Source of the DNA: JBMFVE01 sp049966155
Lineage (GTDB): Bacteria; Bacteroidota; Ignavibacteria; Kryptoniales; JAKASW01
NCBI GenBank assembly: GCA_049966155.1
Contig: JBMFVE010000002.1
Location: 62,001 to 126,000 of the forward strand
Length of the DNA: 64,000 bases
Reading direction: 5' to 3'
In this document: positions 41,951 through 51,129 of the stretch, in pieces
Numbering within the stretch: position 1 is the first letter of the stretch
Layout of the letters: each line of letters begins with the position of its first letter
Notes under the pieces: generated by a model
Seen by the model: only the letters and a program-made list of their open reading frames with translations
The model's database searches: none
What the model was told of the DNA's origin: nothing
Position numbers and translations under genes: made by a program

Positions 41951-44494
41951 TTGGAATTAAAGGCGGTAATAATGGCCGGCGGCTTTGGAACGCGCTTACG
42001 TCCTCTGACAAGCCATATCCCCAAGCCGATGGTCCCTGTCATGAACAAACCCATGATCGAGCACATAGTCCGCCTTCTGGTCAATCACGGTATCAAGCAA
42101 ATCGTCGTCCTTCTTTTTTTTCATTCCGAAATAATACGAAACTTTTTAAAGGATGGCTCACAATTTGGGGCGTCGGTAAAATATGTTAAGGCTGATGGCG
42201 ATTATGGTACTGCTGGGAGTGTTAGAAACGCATACGAATTGGTTAAGGACTCAAGGATTCTGGTTATTAGCGGTGATGTGCTTACTGATTTTAATCTGAC
42301 ACATGTATTGGATTTTCACCAATCAAAAGATGCAAAAGCCACAATTGTATTGACAAGGGTGAAGGATCCTCTTCAGTTTGGTGTGGTTATAACTGATCGC
42401 GAAGGGAGGATAACGAGATTTCTGGAAAAACCGACATGGGGAGAAGTTTTTAGCGATACAGTGAATACCGGTATTTATGTGCTGGAACCTGATGTTCTTG
42501 AATTGGTGCCATATAAGTCAGACTATGACTTCAGCAAGAATTTATTTCCATTGATGTTAAATAGAAATATGCCGCTTTTTGGATTTGAAGCGACCGGATA
42601 TTGGAGAGATGTAGGCAACTTGAGTGAATATATAGAAGTTCACAGTGATTGCCTCAAAGGCCTGGTGCGTGTCCCGGTAAATGGAGAAACTTTCGATTTT
42701 CCTGACGGGAAATTGATTGTTGGTCATGGTGTGAAGCTCCCCGAACATCTTCTGGTTAGAGGAATTTCACTGATTGGGAACGGTGTTACATTAGGTGAAC
42801 GGGTTGAACTTTCCAATTCAGTTATTGGTGATAATTCGTCTATTGACCGTGATTCCAGAGTAATATCAAGCGTAGTGTGGGACAATGTTCAGATTGGAAG
42901 TCGGGCAAGCATAGTTGGTGATGTGATTGCCAGCAGGACTATTCTTGGTGATGATGCAGAAATAGAAGATAATGTCTTTGTTGGTGAGGATTGTATAGTT
43001 GGGCGAGCTGCTCACATACTTCACAACGTTAAGCTCTGGCCTAAAAAGATTGTTGATGCAGGCGCAACACTTTCAAGGAGCCTGGTCTGGGAAGATAAAT
43101 GGTTATCTTCTATTTTCACGGATGCACGGGTTACGGGCACATCCAATATTGAAATGACACCGGAGTTTGCGTCAAAATTGGGTGCAGCGTTCGGTGCTCT
43201 TGTTGGAATAGGAAAATATGTGGTAAGCAGCAGGGATTCTGATACAGTGAGCAGGATGATCAATCGTGCACTTATCGTCGGATTTATGTCGGCCGGGGTA
43301 AACGTGTACGACCTGCGTGCACAACCCATTCCAATTGTCCGGCACGAATTAAGGAGCGGACGTGCCGCTGGTGGTATTCATGTAAGGAAAAGCCCTTTTG
43401 ACCCTGATTTGACAGATGTAATTTTCTTTGACGGTGACGGAAGGGATTTACCTCAATCTAAAACAAAAGCAATAGAAAGGTTGTTTTTTGGGGAAGAATT
43501 TGCCCGATCGCCATATAATCTGGTTGGTGATATATTCTTCCCTGAACGTACGACCGAAAGTTATCGTGAAGATTTTCTGAAAAATCTGGATCTGGAAAAA
43601 ATACGTGAGCGGAAATTTAAGATTGTCCTCGATTACTCGTATGGTGTGGCATCGACGCTCTTCCCTACTATTATAGGGTCGCTAAATGCTCAGGTAATTT
43701 CATTGAACGCTTACCTGGACCCGAAAAAATTAACTCGAACCAGAGAGGAATACGACAGTGCAATTAGACAGCTTCAGGACATTGTGAAATCTCTAAAATA
43801 TGATTTCGGATTTATGTTTGACGGTGGCGGGGAGAAGGTTGTTGCTGTCGATGAAACGGGAGAATATATAAACGAAGATCGGTTTCTGTCACTGGTTACA
43901 AAGCTTTTTCTTCTGGCAAATCCTGAAGCAAAAAAAATTGCTGTTCCCTTCTCCGCTTCCAAAGAGATTGACATAATTGCCAGGGAACATGGAGTTGAAG
44001 TAATTAGAACCAAGGCAACTCATCAGGCTTTAATGGATGCGGCATATGACCCGACGATTGATTTTGTCGGCGGCACAAAAGGCGGATTCATATTTCCGAA
44101 ATTCCTTTTTGCAACTGACGCAATGTTCTCTGTCGCAAAAATCCTTGAGATGACGGCAGTTGTCGGGAAATCATTGCACGAACTGGAAAGGGAGGTTCCA
44201 AAACTTTCCATGGTCAAGAGGAACCTGGACTGCCCGTGGAGTCAGAAAGGACGTATAATGAGACATTTAATTAATGATGTTCACGGGATGAAATACGAAA
44301 CTCTTGACGGCATAAAAATAATATATGACGATGAAAGCTGGGTACATCTTTTGCCAGATAAGGAGCGACCAATTTTTCATATTAATGCTGAGTCAAAGAG
44401 CGAGTCATTTGCAAGGCAAATTGCCGATGATTTTCAGAACAAGATCATGACCTGGCTGGACGATTGGAGAAATCGGCGTCAGCGTGACACGTAG
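41951..44494 (+). CDS. Mannose-1-phosphate guanylyltransferase-like / phosphohexomutase-like fusion
   Basis: An N-terminal sugar-phosphate nucleotidyltransferase (LKAVIMAGGFGTRLRPLT; residues 1-235) is followed by left-handed beta-helix hexapeptide repeats (about 255-375) and a phosphoglucomutase/phosphomannomutase-like region (about 400-800). It likely makes GDP-mannose or a related NDP-sugar. The mutase part lacks hallmarks: the TASHNP catalytic Ser motif is replaced by GGIHVRKSPFDPD (near 475-486) and the DGDGDR metal loop by DGGGEK (624-629), so mutase activity is doubtful. A TTG start at 41951 (847 residues) with GGAG 8 nt upstream fits the family; an ATG at 41870 would add a non-homologous leader. 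It heads a plus-strand run with ptsN. Confidence 0.85.
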   Translation: MELKAVIMAGGFGTRLRPLTSHIPKPMVPVMNKPMIEHIVRLLVNHGIKQIVVLLFFHSEIIRNFLKDGSQFGASVKYVKADGDYGTAGSVRNAYELVKDSRILVISGDVLTDFNLTHVLDFHQSKDAKATIVLTRVKDPLQFGVVITDREGRITRFLEKPTWGEVFSDTVNTGIYVLEPDVLELVPYKSDYDFSKNLFPLMLNRNMPLFGFEATGYWRDVGNLSEYIEVHSDCLKGLVRVPVNGETFDFPDGKLIVGHGVKLPEHLLVRGISLIGNGVTLGERVELSNSVIGDNSSIDRDSRVISSVVWDNVQIGSRASIVGDVIASRTILGDDAEIEDNVFVGEDCIVGRAAHILHNVKLWPKKIVDAGATLSRSLVWEDKWLSSIFTDARVTGTSNIEMTPEFASKLGAAFGALVGIGKYVVSSRDSDTVSRMINRALIVGFMSAGVNVYDLRAQPIPIVRHELRSGRAAGGIHVRKSPFDPDLTDVIFFDGDGRDLPQSKTKAIERLFFGEEFARSPYNLVGDIFFPERTTESYREDFLKNLDLEKIRERKFKIVLDYSYGVASTLFPTIIGSLNAQVISLNAYLDPKKLTRTREEYDSAIRQLQDIVKSLKYDFGFMFDGGGEKVVAVDETGEYINEDRFLSLVTKLFLLANPEAKKIAVPFSASKEIDIIAREHGVEVIRTKATHQALMDAAYDPTIDFVGGTKGGFIFPKFLFATDAMFSVAKILEMTAVVGKSLHELEREVPKLSMVKRNLDCPWSQKGRIMRHLINDVHGMKYETLDGIKIIYDDESWVHLLPDKERPIFHINAESKSESFARQIADDFQNKIMTWLDDWRNRRQRDT

Positions 44495-44550
44495 AAATTA
44501 CACAAGCAACTTAAGCTTAATATTTCTAAGTAAAGGGAGATATTCGAGAA

Positions 44551-45021
44551 ATGAAAATTAGTGACATCCTTCAAGAGGAATTTGTTTCGACCAGACTTCC
44601 CGGTAAGAACAAGGAGGAGGTATTGAATTTTCTGATAGATTTACTGAAGAATTCAAAGAAAGTGAAAGACCTTGAAAAAGTACGAGAAGCCATCTTTGAC
44701 AGAGAAAAAATTATGTCCACAGGGGTTGGGAAGGGTTTTGCAATTCCTCATGGGAAAACTGATGCAGTAACTGACATTGTGGCAGCATTTGCCGTAACAA
44801 GCGAGCCAATTGATTTCCAGTCACTTGATGGTGAGCCGGTTCGCCTATTATTCCTCCTGGTTGGGCGGGACAACATGGTTGGCCCCCATATTAAACTCCT
44901 GAGCAGAATTTCACGTTTGATGAATAAAGATGAGTTTAGAAAGAAACTCCTGACAACAAAAACCCCCTCAGAAATTGTACAGTTATTTAAGGACGAAGAG
45001 GCGAGTTATTTCGACATATAA
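44551..45021 (+). CDS. PTS EIIA (fructose/nitrogen-type) domain protein
   Basis: This single-domain phosphotransferase EIIA is of the PtsN/fructose type. H67 in GVGKGFAIPHGKTDAV is the phosphorylated His, and LLFLLVGRDNMVGPHIKLLSRISRL is the second conserved segment. With 156 residues and no fused EIIB/EIIC it is probably regulatory, like PtsN, rather than a sugar transporter part. It is 56 bp downstream of the nucleotidyltransferase fusion and 2 bp before the next gene. No EI or HPr is in the window. Confidence 0.92.
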   Translation: MKISDILQEEFVSTRLPGKNKEEVLNFLIDLLKNSKKVKDLEKVREAIFDREKIMSTGVGKGFAIPHGKTDAVTDIVAAFAVTSEPIDFQSLDGEPVRLLFLLVGRDNMVGPHIKLLSRISRLMNKDEFRKKLLTTKTPSEIVQLFKDEEASYFDI

Positions 45022-45023
45022 TA

Positions 45024-45467
45024 ATGGCAAAGAAGAAGCCTCCAAAAGTCCCCGGTACTGATGACGACACAGAGTTTAAGCTCCTTGTTGAGAGATTTAA
45101 TGATCCTTTGAGCAAAAGATCAGGTGTGGCTTTTGTTTTTCGTACGAGGGAAGAGTTTCAGAACTTTTCTTATGATCTCGTTATAAGGCACCATCGTGAG
45201 AAAAATACAATTTACTTTGACATTGCGGGTTTGAAGCCACCGGCTGAAGGCTTCCCCGGTTCCGGTTACGCAGTGTGCAGATGTGAGTACGAAAACCTTC
45301 CTGACGGCGAGTATGTTCTTGTAATTGATAGACGCGGCAAGCGTATTAACGAATTTAAGATTTCGATTGGAGAAAGGATTGAAGTTCGTCGTGAAACAAG
45401 AGAAAGAAAATTCATTACATTGGTTACAGAACGTCAAAAGTGGCTCGGTATGGGAGAATTAAAATAA
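45024..45467 (+). CDS. Conserved-looking protein of unknown function
   Basis: I do not recognise this 147-residue protein. It begins with a basic stretch (MAKKKPPKVPG) and has no signal peptide or membrane helix. The sequence is mixed alpha/beta with an HH-rich segment (LVIRHHREKNTIYFDIAGL), two close Cys (AVCRCEYENLPDGEYVLV) and a basic C-terminal third. It is translated between ptsN (2 bp gap) and lgt (stop and start share TAATG), so it is a genuine member of this operon. A beta-sandwich binding domain is possible; no function is proposed. Confidence 0.75.
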   Translation: MAKKKPPKVPGTDDDTEFKLLVERFNDPLSKRSGVAFVFRTREEFQNFSYDLVIRHHREKNTIYFDIAGLKPPAEGFPGSGYAVCRCEYENLPDGEYVLVIDRRGKRINEFKISIGERIEVRRETRERKFITLVTERQKWLGMGELK

Positions 45468-46282
45468 TGTGCCCTGTACTTTTTAAAGTAGGACCTCTAA
45501 ACGTTTATAGTTATGGTCTGATGATGGGGATAGGATTCCTCATTGCCAATTACGTGGCGGTAAAGGAATTTAAAAGAAAAGGTTTTGATCCCAATTTTGC
45601 TAATGAACTGACAATTATTGCAGTTGTATTTGGGATAATGGGTTCTAAAATACTTTCATTAATTGAAAACTGGGGTGATTTCATCAAGGATCCCATTGGG
45701 ATGGCATTTTCCCCTGGTGGATTGACGTGGTACGGCGGATTTATCTTAGCAGCAGTGATTATCATATGGGACGTTCGTCGGAAGCACTACCCTTTTCTCA
45801 GAATTGCAGATGCACTTGCCCCGGCTTTGATTCTCGGCTACGGAGTAGCCAGACTTGGATGTCACTTTTCGGGTGATGGGGACTACGGTATCCCGACAAA
45901 CTTACCATGGGGTACTGATTATTCAAAGGGAACATATCCACCATCACTGGCCTTCAGGAACTTTCCTGAAATAGCGGACAAATATCCCAATCACATTGTA
46001 CCTGACAATACCCCTCTTCATCCAACGCCCGTTTATGAGTTTATACTTGGAGTTATAATTTTCTATATACTATGGAGACTTCGTAAAAAAATGACTCCAG
46101 ATGGGAGACTATTCATGCTTTACCTGGTTCTGGCCGGTCTTGAAAGATTTTTGATAGAATTTATCAGGATCAATCCGCGCATCCTGTTCGGGTTAAGCGA
46201 GGCTCAACTAATCTCGATTGTATTGATTGTAATCGGGGGATGGGGATTGTACCATTACAGAAAACCTAAAGTACAGACTTAA
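45467..46282 (+). CDS. lgt: Prolipoprotein diacylglyceryl transferase
   Basis: Lgt is the inner-membrane enzyme that adds diacylglyceryl to the lipobox Cys of prolipoproteins, the first step of lipoprotein maturation. About seven hydrophobic segments are present. Conserved elements include YSYGLMMGIGFLIANY, GGLTWYGGFI, the signature region LGYGVARLGCHFSGDGDYG and HPTPVYE. The ATG at 45467 (MCPVLFKVGP, GGGAG 10 nt upstream, 271 residues) is preferred over the TTG at 45440 inside the previous gene. The lipoprotein at 22 kb would be a substrate. Confidence 0.94.
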   Translation: MCPVLFKVGPLNVYSYGLMMGIGFLIANYVAVKEFKRKGFDPNFANELTIIAVVFGIMGSKILSLIENWGDFIKDPIGMAFSPGGLTWYGGFILAAVIIIWDVRRKHYPFLRIADALAPALILGYGVARLGCHFSGDGDYGIPTNLPWGTDYSKGTYPPSLAFRNFPEIADKYPNHIVPDNTPLHPTPVYEFILGVIIFYILWRLRKKMTPDGRLFMLYLVLAGLERFLIEFIRINPRILFGLSEAQLISIVLIVIGGWGLYHYRKPKVQT

Positions 46283-46379
46283 TATGCGTAATTACCTATC
46301 TCCATTTCAGAAGCGGATGTCCTTATCAGAAAGAAAATACTGTCGATTGACATACAAAAGATAATTTTACGGGTAAGAG

Positions 46380-47138
46380 TTGGCTGAGGATAAAATAATA
46401 GGACGTAATCCTGTAATCGAAGCAATGCGCAGTGGTACGAGCATTTCCAAAATTTATGTTCTTTACTCTGCGCGGGGCGGGAGCATGTCGGATATTTATT
46501 CTTATGCAAAGCGATTTGGTATACCTGTGTCAAAGGTGGACACAAAGCAATTTAATGATTTGCTTTCCGACCTTCCAAAACATTCGCACTCCATTGCACA
46601 GGGAGTTGTTGCAACCATCACACCTGTGAAGTTTCTCTCGTTAAATGAACTTCTCAATACCCTGAAAGGAAAACCGGCTCCATTTCTTTTGATTCTTGAT
46701 CGTATTCAGGATCCCCAGAACTTTGGTGCAATTTTGAGGACCGCGGCGTATTTTAATGTCGATGGTGTTGTAATAGGAAAAGAAGAACAGGCTCCTGTCA
46801 GTGAAGCAACACTGAAAGCCTCGGCGGGTGCCGCGTTTCATGTAAAAATTGTTAGGGAAACTAATTTACAAAATGTGGTGAAGCAGCTTAAGGAAAATAA
46901 GTTCTGGATAGCTGCTACAGACGTAAAGGCAAAAGTTTCAATTAAAGAATTTGATTTCAGTTTGCCAGTTGCCGTAATTATCGGTAACGAAGGGAGTGGA
47001 GTGAAAAGAATCCTGAAGGAAAAAGCAGACATAAATTTTGCTTTACCGCACATTGGTGAAATAAATTCATTGAATGTTTCGGTTGCAACTGGGATAATTT
47101 GTTATGAAGTTTCACAACAAAGAGGAGGCAAAATATGA
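46380..47138 (+). CDS. rlmB: 23S rRNA 2'-O-ribose methyltransferase, RlmB/TrmH family
   Basis: This SPOUT-fold S-adenosylmethionine methyltransferase has an N-terminal RNA-binding domain (KIIGRNPVIEAMRSG) and motifs LLILDRIQDPQNFGAILRTA, VAVIIGNEGSGV and EINSLNVSVATGI, which form the knotted cofactor site. RlmB methylates G2251 of 23S rRNA; related TrmH-type enzymes act elsewhere, so the exact target is inferred. The start is TTG at 46380 with GGGTAAGAG upstream. It overlaps pdxJ by four bases. Confidence 0.9.
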   Translation: MAEDKIIGRNPVIEAMRSGTSISKIYVLYSARGGSMSDIYSYAKRFGIPVSKVDTKQFNDLLSDLPKHSHSIAQGVVATITPVKFLSLNELLNTLKGKPAPFLLILDRIQDPQNFGAILRTAAYFNVDGVVIGKEEQAPVSEATLKASAGAAFHVKIVRETNLQNVVKQLKENKFWIAATDVKAKVSIKEFDFSLPVAVIIGNEGSGVKRILKEKADINFALPHIGEINSLNVSVATGIICYEVSQQRGGKI

Positions 47139-47854
47139 AACTCCTTTCAGTAAATATTGATCATATAGCAACGCTCAGACAGGCGCGTGGTGAGAAAGAG
47201 CCCGACCCGGTCTCTGCTGCAGCTGTTGTTGAATTGGCGGGTGCAGACGGGATTGTAACTCATCTTCGTGAAGACCGTAGACATATACAGGATAGAGATG
47301 TTTATTTATTAAGGCAAACCATTCATACAAAACTTGATCTGGAAATGGCAGCTACTCCAGAAATTGTGGATATTGCGTTAAAGGTAGTTCCCGATCTTGT
47401 CACTCTCGTGCCGGAAAAGCGTCAGGAGCTGACCACGGAGGGTGGGCTGGATGTCGTTTCACAAAAAGATTATTTATCAAAAATAATTGAAAGATTTCAC
47501 AGGAAGAAAATCGAGGTGAGTTTATTTGTAGATCCCGTCGAAGAACAAATCAAAGCTGCAAACGATGTTGGTGCCGATTTTGTGGAATTGCATACAGGCG
47601 AATATGCTAATTCAAAAAAGGGCGATGTTGCAATTCAGCTTAACCGCCTTCGAGAATCAGCAAAGTTAGCTGCTGACCTTGGAATGAAAGTAAATGCCGG
47701 TCACGGGCTGAATTACCGCAATCTCCCCCCTGTTGCTGCCATTCCTGAAATTGGGGAGTTCAGCATTGGACATGCTATTATATCGAGAGCTGTTTTCGTT
47801 GGGCTGGATATGGCAGTACGTGAAATGCTCACAATACTGGCAGGTGGAGGTTAA
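47135..47854 (+). CDS. pdxJ: Pyridoxine 5'-phosphate synthase
   Basis: PdxJ condenses 1-deoxyxylulose 5-phosphate with 3-amino-2-oxopropyl phosphate to form pyridoxine 5'-phosphate, the final step of the DXP-dependent B6 route. The TIM-barrel protein of 239 residues starts LLSVNIDHIATLRQARG and includes GADGIVTHLREDRRHIQDRDV, TLVPEKRQELTTEGGLDV and VNAGHGLNYRN. It overlaps rlmB and is followed with no gap by the PLP enzyme gene. With pdxH at 19 kb it supports de novo B6 synthesis. Confidence 0.97.
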   Translation: MKLLSVNIDHIATLRQARGEKEPDPVSAAAVVELAGADGIVTHLREDRRHIQDRDVYLLRQTIHTKLDLEMAATPEIVDIALKVVPDLVTLVPEKRQELTTEGGLDVVSQKDYLSKIIERFHRKKIEVSLFVDPVEEQIKAANDVGADFVELHTGEYANSKKGDVAIQLNRLRESAKLAADLGMKVNAGHGLNYRNLPPVAAIPEIGEFSIGHAIISRAVFVGLDMAVREMLTILAGGG

Positions 47855-49009
47855 TTGAAAAAATCGACCATTTCCATACACGGTAGAAAGGACAGAAGCT
47901 TTAGAGCAGCCAACTACCCAATTTATCAAACAACGACCTTTGCTGTTGAAAAAAGTGACGATTATAAGAAGTTTGTCAACGACAGTGATGACTTTTACAT
48001 TTACACCCGCTATTCCAATCCAACTGTACGCGCAGTGGAGGAAAAGCTCGCTTCATTGGAGTTTGCAGAAGACGCTGTTCTTTTTGCCAGCGGGATGGCA
48101 GCAATTGCAACTTCTATTATGTCACTTGTGGCACAGGGTGAAACTATTGCTGCAATGAATCGGCTTTATGGGATGACTTACAGATTTTTGCGCGATGTAG
48201 TTCCCCGCTATGGGATCAATGTGGTCTTTTTAAAAGAATCTGAATTGTACAATTTAAAGGAAACTGCTCCGCATGCAAAGCTGGTATATTTTGAAACGCC
48301 GATAAATCCAACCACAGAGTGTATCTCAATTAGCAGGGTTGTCAATTCAGCAAAACAAATAGGGGCACTGACGATTATGGACAACTCTTTTGCCTCCCCA
48401 ATTAATCAAAACCCAATCAATTTTGGCGTCGATATAGTAATTCATAGTGCAACAAAGTATATAGGCGGTCATAGCGATGTGATGGCCGGGGTCTCGATTT
48501 CCAGTAAGGGGAACATTCGTATTATAAGGGAAGCAATGAAGGCATTTGGGGGCTGTATCAATCCGCTGGATGCATTCCTGCTGGACAGGAGTTTAAAAAC
48601 TTTAAAGGTCAGGGTCGAAGAACAAAATCGAATAGCAGAAAAGCTTGCGCAATTCTTTTTAAGTACAAAGAAAGTCAGGAGGGTTTACTACCCGGGAATA
48701 ATCGATACTGATACACACAAAATTGCATCTGAACAAATGAGCGGATATGGTGGTATGTTATGCGTTGACCTGGGCAGTCTCGAGAAGGCGAAAAAATTCT
48801 GTGATAGTTTGAAACTCTCCCTGAACGCTACAAGTTTAGGAGGTGTGGAGACACTTGTAAGTATTCCCGTGCTAACGAGTCATATTAAAATGAGTCGATC
48901 GGAATTAACAACAGCGGGAGTCAGTCCGGGCATGGTAAGGATTTCTGCTGGACTTGAAGATCCTGATGATTTAATAGATGATTTTAAAGCTGCTCTCAGA
49001 AAGATATAA
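47855..49009 (+). CDS. Cys/Met metabolism PLP-dependent enzyme
   Basis: This is a member of the cystathionine gamma-synthase/beta-lyase and O-acyl-homoserine sulfhydrylase family. Features are YTRYSNPTVRAVEEKLA, FASGMAAIATSIMSLV, the phosphate-binding YFETPINPT, the PLP Lys in IHSATKYIGGHSDVMAG, and the C-terminal SLGGVETLVSIP. Which reaction it performs (synthase, lyase or sulfhydrylase) cannot be settled by eye. The start is TTG with GGAGG 4 nt upstream, directly after the pdxJ stop, so it is cotranscribed with the gene for its cofactor's synthesis. Confidence 0.92.
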   Translation: MKKSTISIHGRKDRSFRAANYPIYQTTTFAVEKSDDYKKFVNDSDDFYIYTRYSNPTVRAVEEKLASLEFAEDAVLFASGMAAIATSIMSLVAQGETIAAMNRLYGMTYRFLRDVVPRYGINVVFLKESELYNLKETAPHAKLVYFETPINPTTECISISRVVNSAKQIGALTIMDNSFASPINQNPINFGVDIVIHSATKYIGGHSDVMAGVSISSKGNIRIIREAMKAFGGCINPLDAFLLDRSLKTLKVRVEEQNRIAEKLAQFFLSTKKVRRVYYPGIIDTDTHKIASEQMSGYGGMLCVDLGSLEKAKKFCDSLKLSLNATSLGGVETLVSIPVLTSHIKMSRSELTTAGVSPGMVRISAGLEDPDDLIDDFKAALRKI

Positions 49010-49027
49010 GTAGAGCGAGGGAAGAAA

Positions 49028-49267
49028 ATGGGTGATAATAAATACGGAGATTACGTTGTTGTGTTTAAGACTTATCTCCAGACGAGCATCATCAATGCGA
49101 AAATGAATCTGGAAGCACGCGGGATAAAATACATAACCCGCAATGAAACTTTTGCAGGTATTTACCCGAACCTCGATGGTATGTCTACGGTCGAGTTTTT
49201 TGTCAGAAAAGAAGATGAAGAAGATGCAAAAGACGCGCTGAGGGATCTTATTGAGGGTGAAAAGTAA
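49028..49267 (+). CDS. DUF2007-like small protein
   Basis: This 79-residue protein has a ferredoxin-like pattern: VVVFKTYLQTSIINAKMNLEA (strand then helix), YITRNETFAGIYP, VEFFVRKEDEEDAKDALRDL. This resembles the DUF2007 'putative prokaryotic signal transducing protein' family, often linked to PII-like folds. No function is known. A GAGGGAAG site precedes the ATG. It is the last gene of this plus-strand run and converges with the YyaL-like gene. Confidence 0.75.
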   Translation: MGDNKYGDYVVVFKTYLQTSIINAKMNLEARGIKYITRNETFAGIYPNLDGMSTVEFFVRKEDEEDAKDALRDLIEGEK

Positions 49268-49304
49268 TAATTATCGGTTTGGGAATCGGATAAACTAAAT
49301 CCTC

Positions 49305-51128
49305 TTAAATTTTTAGATGATTTCTGACGGCTCTTGCATAGGTTGCTGCAAAAATGCCCATTTTTCTTGCAGCTATGGAAAAAACTTTCAATGTGTTTTC
49401 TGCAGCTTCAAAATAACGTGCATTGTCGTTGGTGACATAAAGTCTATCCAGGAACAATGCCGCAACTGCATTCCCCGAAGGTGTTGGCGCGTCTTCGATT
49501 GATATTCTTCCCTTGGATAAAAGTCCAGCGCCTCCCGACTTTTTCGGACGGTCAACAAACGCACCACCTTCAGAATGAAAATCTGTTAGAAGTCTGTCTG
49601 CGATTCTCTCTGCAAACATTAAGTAGTCATGCTCCCTGCTCAAATCGAACATATCCATAAGTGCAATTCCACAAAAAGCGTAATCGTCTAATAATCCACC
49701 GTATGTGAGGCCAGAAGTCCCTAAAGAGTGTAAGACACCTCCATCAGGCTTAATCATTTTGTCTATCAGGAACCGGGTAGCCTCTTCAGCTGCATTGAAG
49801 AATTGCTGGTTATGCAGAACAGCAGCCGCGTCAATCAGAGCAGAAATTGCCAGGGCATTTCTGTCGGTAAAGAGAGTTCTGTCAATAAATGGGGCTTTAC
49901 GTTGAAGCCTTGCATGAAGAAGTTTTTGTTTTGCCGTCTCGATTTTTTTTAAAACCTCCTCAATGTCCAGCTCAGCACTCCTTGCAATTCTGTCAGCTCC
50001 CTCTGCAACACGAAGAACATTTCTGCCGGGTAATTCAGGAGTATCTTTTGCATCAGGTCTGATGCCAAAATACCTTTCTATTAAATCCGATTCGTCGTTA
50101 TTAAGGACTTTCCTGACTTCCTCTAACGTCCATGTCCAGTAGCTCCCGTCATCACCTGCTTCAACATCGGAGTCCTGATGGGCATAAAAGGCACCTTCGG
50201 GGGATTTCAGGTTGCTAATTATCCATTTTCCTGTATAATCGGCCACTCTTGCAAATAGGTCATTTCCCGTAAGCTCATAACCACGAAGGTAAGCTCTTAT
50301 TAGCATAGCGTTATCTTGCAGTAGTTTTTCGAAGTGGGGGACATGCCAGTGTCTGTCGACAGAGTATCGGTGAAATCCGCCTGCAAGCTGGTCCATCACC
50401 CCGCCGGCTGCCATCGACGACAGCGTAATATTAACCATTTCCGTCAGTTTATCGTCACCTCTCGTCATAGCTTCTTCAGCCAGCAACTCCAGCGCAGTTG
50501 CATTGAAAAACTTTGGTGCAGTTCCAAATCCTCCTGATTCAGCATCAAATCTCTCTACTGCATCTCTCAGGACCTCATCAATGATATCACCACTAAGTTC
50601 ACCTTCTTCAATGGTCTGCAGCTCATAATTTCTGATGCTAATGTAAATTTCTTCAGCACTTCTTATTACATCGTCTGTGCGCGTGCGAAACACTTCAGCA
50701 ACCCGTGAAAGAACCGTTTTCAATCCAGGTCGGCCATAGCGGTCTTCTTTAGGAAAATACGTTCCCCCATAGAATACCTTTCCTCCTGGCGTCAGAAACG
50801 CAGTAAGAGGCCAACCTCCTGTTCCGGTCAGTGCTGCAACCGCAGCCTGGTATCGGGCATCGACGTCTGGCATCTGGTCTCTGTCAACTTTTATCGGGAT
50901 AAACATATCATTGATAATGGATGCAACTTCAGGATCGGTGTAGCACTCTAAGTCCATGACATGGCACCAGTGGCACCATGCGGCGCCAATGTCCAGCAAA
51001 ATCGGCCTGTTCATTTGCTCTGCCAGTTTAAAGGCATCGTCGGAAAAAATCTGCCATTTAACCGGGTGGTTTGCTGCTTCCAAAAGGTATGGGCTGTCAC
51101 TTTCACCGAGTTTATTCTTAAATTCCAT
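49305..51128 (-). CDS. Thioredoxin-fold protein of the YyaL/DUF255 (spermatogenesis-associated 20-like) family
   Basis: Residues 1-165 form a thioredoxin-like domain with a C52-H-W-C55 motif (GAAWCHWCHVMDLECYTDP) and GGWPLTAFLTPGG. The rest (about 200-607) is an alpha/alpha-barrel six-hairpin region with GGFGTAPKF, QLAGGFHRYSVDRHWHVPHFEKLL and FYAHQDSDVEAGDDGSYWTW. The family is widespread from bacteria to animals without a defined reaction; a sugar epimerase- or hydrolase-like role for the barrel is speculation. It begins 1 bp after the permease stop. Confidence 0.92.
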   Translation of the reverse strand: MEFKNKLGESDSPYLLEAANHPVKWQIFSDDAFKLAEQMNRPILLDIGAAWCHWCHVMDLECYTDPEVASIINDMFIPIKVDRDQMPDVDARYQAAVAALTGTGGWPLTAFLTPGGKVFYGGTYFPKEDRYGRPGLKTVLSRVAEVFRTRTDDVIRSAEEIYISIRNYELQTIEEGELSGDIIDEVLRDAVERFDAESGGFGTAPKFFNATALELLAEEAMTRGDDKLTEMVNITLSSMAAGGVMDQLAGGFHRYSVDRHWHVPHFEKLLQDNAMLIRAYLRGYELTGNDLFARVADYTGKWIISNLKSPEGAFYAHQDSDVEAGDDGSYWTWTLEEVRKVLNNDESDLIERYFGIRPDAKDTPELPGRNVLRVAEGADRIARSAELDIEEVLKKIETAKQKLLHARLQRKAPFIDRTLFTDRNALAISALIDAAAVLHNQQFFNAAEEATRFLIDKMIKPDGGVLHSLGTSGLTYGGLLDDYAFCGIALMDMFDLSREHDYLMFAERIADRLLTDFHSEGGAFVDRPKKSGGAGLLSKGRISIEDAPTPSGNAVAALFLDRLYVTNDNARYFEAAENTLKVFSIAARKMGIFAATYARAVRNHLKI

Positions 51129-51129
51129 T

